Below are positions 61,575 through 64,000 of a stretch of 64,000 nt of DNA, in pieces; position 1 is the stretch's first letter, and every line of letters starts with the position of its first letter. The notes under the pieces were generated by a model. That model searched no databases. It worked only from the letters and a program-made list of their open reading frames with translations, and was not told the origin of the DNA. The position numbers were made by a program, and so were the translations under genes. Source of the stretch: Achromobacter pestifer (GTDB taxonomy: Bacteria > Pseudomonadota > Gammaproteobacteria > Burkholderiales > Burkholderiaceae_B); contig NZ_CP053984.1 of assembly GCF_013267355.1 (NCBI RefSeq), positions 27,398-91,397 on the forward strand, in the 5' to 3' direction.

Positions 61575-61587
61575 TTTAGCCGCTAAA
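61575..61587. promoter_or_regulatory. KorB operator between traJ and traI
   Basis: TTTAGCCGCTAAA is a perfect KorB operator, extended to a longer palindrome GCTTTTTAGCCGCTAAAAAGC. It lies directly between the traI start and the traJ stop. The hairpin followed by no T-run suggests a protein site rather than a terminator. Confidence 0.85.
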
Positions 61588-61591
61588 AAGC

Positions 61592-61963
61592 TCAAGGCTC
61601 GGCCCTCGGCTGCACCACGGACTTCATGAGTCGGCTCATTTCGTCCTGGGTGGCTTCGATCCGGCCCAGCAGGGCAAGGATCGTGGCGTCTCCGAAGCGG
61701 GCCGTGCGCGGGTCGTCGGTGAGCCATAGCTTGAGCAAACCGCCCAGCCGGCCGAGGTCGCCATTCACCCGCACCAGCTCGCGCACGTACTCGTAATCCA
61801 TGACGCCCCTGATCTGGTAGCCCTGGCCCACGTCGCGCAGGTAGCGCGCCACGCTGACCCCGGCCCTCTTGGCGTTCGCCTCGATCTGTTCCTTCTCGTC
61901 GGGGAACACCGGCACCCGTAGGTGCTGCCGCCGCTTCGCGGTCGGCTGTTCGTCGGCTTCCAT
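61592..61963 (-). CDS. traJ: relaxosome oriT-binding protein TraJ
   Basis: This 123-residue protein has a ribbon-helix-helix-type region (HLRVPVFPDEKEQIEANAKR, AGVSVARYLRDVGQGYQIRG) and the same length as RK2 TraJ. It binds the inverted repeat beside nic and recruits TraI. It starts at the ATG of MEADEQPTAKRRQ, 4 bases after the traX stop; the upstream extension is antisense-like and out of context. Confidence 0.93.
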   Translation of the reverse strand: MEADEQPTAKRRQHLRVPVFPDEKEQIEANAKRAGVSVARYLRDVGQGYQIRGVMDYEYVRELVRVNGDLGRLGGLLKLWLTDDPRTARFGDATILALLGRIEATQDEMSRLMKSVVQPRAEP

Positions 61964-61967
61964 GTCG

Positions 61968-62189
61968 CTACCCCTTGAGCGCGTGCGCCGTGTGTCGCGC
62001 GTAGGTCGCCACGGCTCGCCAGTAGGCGGCCATCGGCCCCTTGCGGCGTGCCCATGCCTTTTCCGCCTCGTCGTTGGCCTGCGTGCGCAGCTCGCGCAGC
62101 ACGCGGGCAAGGCGCTGCCGGTCGGCAACCGGAAGCGCCTGGAGTTCGCGGCCTGCTGGAAGCTCCAGCAGCGGATTGATGTAGCCCAT
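61968..62189 (-). CDS. traX: small oriT-proximal protein TraX
   Basis: This 73-residue basic protein (MGYINPLLELPAGRELQALP, RELRTQANDEAEKAWARRKG) is the first gene of the traJ operon, between oriT and traJ, where IncP plasmids have traX. Its function is not known. It is a real frame judging from its tight spacing to traJ and its conserved location. Confidence 0.68.
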   Translation of the reverse strand: MGYINPLLELPAGRELQALPVADRQRLARVLRELRTQANDEAEKAWARRKGPMAAYWRAVATYARHTAHALKG

Positions 62190-62269
62190 GTCGTTCGTCT
62201 CTCGCTTCTTGGCCGGCGGTAGCCGGCAGCCTCGCAGAGCAGGATGCCCGTTGAGTGCCGCAGGCGCGA

Positions 62270-62375
62270 ATAAGGGACAGCGAAGATAGATAACCGGCCC
62301 GCCGGTTAGCTAACTTCGCACATCCTGCCCGCCTTACGGCGTTGATAACACCAAGGAAAGTCTATACCGAAACCT
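62270..62375 (+). other. oriT: IncP origin of transfer (oriT)
   Basis: The core matches IncP oriT: an 18-base imperfect inverted repeat at 62281-62298 and 62301-62318 (CGAAGATAGATAACCGGC / GCCGGTTAGCTAACTTCG) that TraJ binds, then CACATCCTGCCCGCC. By analogy with RK2 the nick lies after ATCCTG, between 62327 and 62328. The flanking block ACACCAAGGAAAGTCTA is conserved with RK2. The sequence around nic resembles the IncP-1beta (R751) version more than RK2. Confidence 0.93.
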
Positions 62376-62552
62376 TCGCATCTGTCTGCATTTAGCGCGA
62401 AAAGATGGCGGATATATCGAATGAAGGCGTACAATGCCCGGAAAGCGCGCTAGATGCAGCGGTGTCAAGCTGCTATCCACGCGCTTTACATAGACTTTCC
62501 ACGGGTCGATACATGAAAATGACGGCTATTTACAAACCACGGAAGCGAGGCG
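62376..62552 (+). promoter_or_regulatory. leader and promoter region of traK
   Basis: The block GCGAAAAGATGGCGGATATATCG-like stretch followed by TACAAT at 62430-62435 aligns with the RK2 traK promoter region, where the -10 box is TATAAT. The -35 box is not convincing by eye. The remaining bases up to traK hold a leader of about 110 bases with no gene. An AAGCGAGGCG site precedes the traK ATG. Confidence 0.5.
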
Positions 62553-62972
62553 ATGGCAGAAAGCAGCTACCCCCAAGAGCTGGCCGCGCGGATCGAGAAA
62601 CGGGCCGCCAAGAAGCGCCGACAGGACGCGACGGCCGTTGCATTCCTGGCCGTGCGCGTGGACGTGAAAGCCGCGATGGATGCTGGCTATGCAGTGACGA
62701 CGATCTACGAGGACATGCGCGAGATCGGCCGGGTCAAGTGCAGCTACGAGACGTTCCGCAAGCACGTCCAGCGGTACATCAAGGCCGCACCAGCAGCACC
62801 CGCGCCGGTGCCTCCCCCGGCGGCCAACCAGGCCAAAGGGGAGAAGCCGGCGCAACAGGAAGGGGGGTCGAAGGCGAGGAAGCCGAAGGCACCCGAGCCG
62901 AAGAAACCCGAGTCGGCAGGGATCGCCGGCTTCAACTACAACCCGAAACCGAATAAAGAGGATTTACTGTAA
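62553..62972 (+). CDS. traK: relaxosome protein TraK
   Basis: This 139-residue basic protein (LAARIEKRAAKKRRQDATAV, TIYEDMREIGRVKCSYETFR) matches IncP TraK, which wraps the intergenic oriT DNA and aids nicking. The C-terminal part is rich in Pro, Ala and Lys. Its stop overlaps the traL start, indicating coupling. Confidence 0.93.
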   Translation: MAESSYPQELAARIEKRAAKKRRQDATAVAFLAVRVDVKAAMDAGYAVTTIYEDMREIGRVKCSYETFRKHVQRYIKAAPAAPAPVPPPAANQAKGEKPAQQEGGSKARKPKAPEPKKPESAGIAGFNYNPKPNKEDLL

Positions 62973-63697
62973 TGGCGAAAATTCACATGGTCTTGCAGGG
63001 CAAGGGCGGCGTCGGCAAGTCGATGATCGCGGCCACCATTGCGCAGTACAAAGCGAGCAAGGGGCAGACGCCGCTTTGCATCGACACCGATCCGGTCAAC
63101 AGCACGTTTGAGGGTTACAAGGCCCTGAACGTGCAGCGCCTGAACATCATGGACGGCGACGAGATCAACACCCGGAACTTCGATGCCCTGGTGGAGCAAA
63201 TCGCCTCGACCAAGGGCGACGTCATCATCGACAACGGGGCCAGCTCGTTCGTGCCGCTGTCCAGCTACTTGATCGGCAACCAGGTTCCGGCGCTGCTCCA
63301 GGACATGGGGCACGAACTGGTGGTGCATACGGTCGTCACCGGCGGGCAAGCCTTCCTGGACACCCTGAACGGCTTTAGCACGCTGGCCCGGCAATTCCCG
63401 GCCGAATGCGTGTTCGTGGTGTGGCTGAACCCGTATTGGGGGCCAATCGAGCACGAAGGCAAGGGCTTCGAGAAGATGAAGGCGTACACCGACAACAAGG
63501 CGCGGGTGTCGGCCATCATCCAGATTCCGGCGCTCAAGGAAGAAACCTACGGCCGCGACTTCTCGGAAATGCTCCAGGAGCGCCGGACGTTCGATGAGGC
63601 CCTGGCCGACTCGGCGCTCACGATCATGACGCGGCAGCGGCTCAAGATCGTGAAGTCGCAACTCTTCCAGCAGCTCGACAACGCGGCGGTGCTCTGA
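62972..63697 (+). CDS. traL: conjugal transfer ATPase-like protein TraL
   Basis: This 241-residue protein has a deviant Walker A motif of ParA/MinD type near its start (LQGKGGVGKSMIAATIAQYK) and DVIIDNGASSFVPL further on. It is the TraL of the IncP Tra1 leader operon, with unclear function in transfer. It overlaps traK upstream and traM downstream (TGATG). Confidence 0.93.
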   Translation: MAKIHMVLQGKGGVGKSMIAATIAQYKASKGQTPLCIDTDPVNSTFEGYKALNVQRLNIMDGDEINTRNFDALVEQIASTKGDVIIDNGASSFVPLSSYLIGNQVPALLQDMGHELVVHTVVTGGQAFLDTLNGFSTLARQFPAECVFVVWLNPYWGPIEHEGKGFEKMKAYTDNKARVSAIIQIPALKEETYGRDFSEMLQERRTFDEALADSALTIMTRQRLKIVKSQLFQQLDNAAVL

Positions 63698-64000
63698 TGG
63701 CGAGCGATGACAAGATCGAAGAGCTGATACGGGAAATCGCGGTCAAGCACGGCATCGCCGTTGGCCGCGACGATCCGATCTTGATCCTCCAGACGATCAA
63801 CACCCGACTGATGCAGGACAGCCAGGCCGCGCAGCAAGAAATCCTGGATCGCTTCAAGGAAGAGCTGGAAGCCATCGCACACCGTTGGGGGGATGACGCC
63901 AAGGGGAAGGCCGAAAGGACGCTCAACGCGGCCCTGGCGGCCTCCAAAGAGGCGATGGCGAAGGGGATGCAGGACGGCGGCAAGGCCGCCGCCGAGGCGG
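63697..64000 (+). CDS. traM: conjugal transfer protein TraM (IncP), cut by window end
   Basis: The frame starts at an ATG overlapping the traL stop and runs out of the window after about 101 residues (MASDDKIEELIREIAVKHGI, LILQTINTRLMQDSQAAQQE). It is predicted to be helical. Gene order after traL identifies it as IncP traM, whose role in transfer is unclear. The 3' part is beyond the window. Confidence 0.88.
   Translation, partial: MASDDKIEELIREIAVKHGIAVGRDDPILILQTINTRLMQDSQAAQQEILDRFKEELEAIAHRWGDDAKGKAERTLNAALAASKEAMAKGMQDGGKAAAEA

Noticed and set aside
1..64000. tRNA, rRNA or replication origin (oriV/trfA)
   Set aside because: None was recognised; the IncP replication region must lie outside the window.

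Overview
The window is part of an IncP-1 (probably IncP-1beta) conjugative plasmid carrying a large insertion-sequence-rich catabolic load, of the kind found in Comamonadaceae (Comamonas, Delftia, Acidovorax, Variovorax). The plasmid call rests on the Tra1 region at the right edge (traC, D, E, F, G, I with nested traH, J, X, oriT, K, L, M), whose order, sizes, KorB-type operators and oriT core match the RK2/R751 pattern. The host inference rests on the catabolic genes, high GC and a Comamonadaceae-type intergenic repeat; no chromosomal marker is present.

Layout, left to right. 1-2700: the 3' part of a divergent IS1071-like Tn3-family tnpA element. 2803-5291: a complete IS66-family element abutting an IS1182-type remnant. 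5724-11995: a complete aniline (chloroaniline) oxidation module tdnQ-T-A1-A2-B plus the LysR gene tdnR, converting aniline to catechol. 12077-14561: an IS21-family element. 14562-15464: the last part of a Tn21-type tnpA with its 38-bp terminal repeat. 15463-18415: an IS1071 copy lacking one end. 18416-21501: a nuclease remnant, a DUF1883-TIR protein, a SRAP protein and an IS1595-family element.

21766-42015: a phenol/catechol meta-cleavage island. A sigma-54-dependent multicomponent phenol hydroxylase operon (dmpKLMNOP) diverges from a DmpR-type activator gene and a GntR gene. A LysR gene diverges from a long meta-pathway operon: dmpQ, dmpB, a GlcG-like gene, dmpC, D, E, H, F, G, a Bug-type binding protein, a tautomerase, an amidase and a further hydratase. 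Two deletion scars interrupt that operon. The island could take catechol from both phenol and aniline to pyruvate and acetyl-CoA, which would explain why no aniline-specific ring-cleavage genes follow tdnR.

42056-44320: nested IS5, DUF2256, IS3 and IS66 remnants. 44343-45918: a MerR-type regulator divergent from an unusual HMA-HMA-CDF metal transporter gene with an apparently leaderless transcript. 46184-49387: a complete 3204-bp IS1071 with 110-bp inverted repeats. 49388-49571: a small array of hairpins and a terminator. 49633-64000: the Tra1 transfer region.

The intact IS1071 and the truncated copy lie in the same orientation exactly 30,972 bp apart and look identical where they overlap, so the phenol/metal/TIR block is a unit that homologous recombination could delete or amplify. 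I saw no tRNA, rRNA or CRISPR array.
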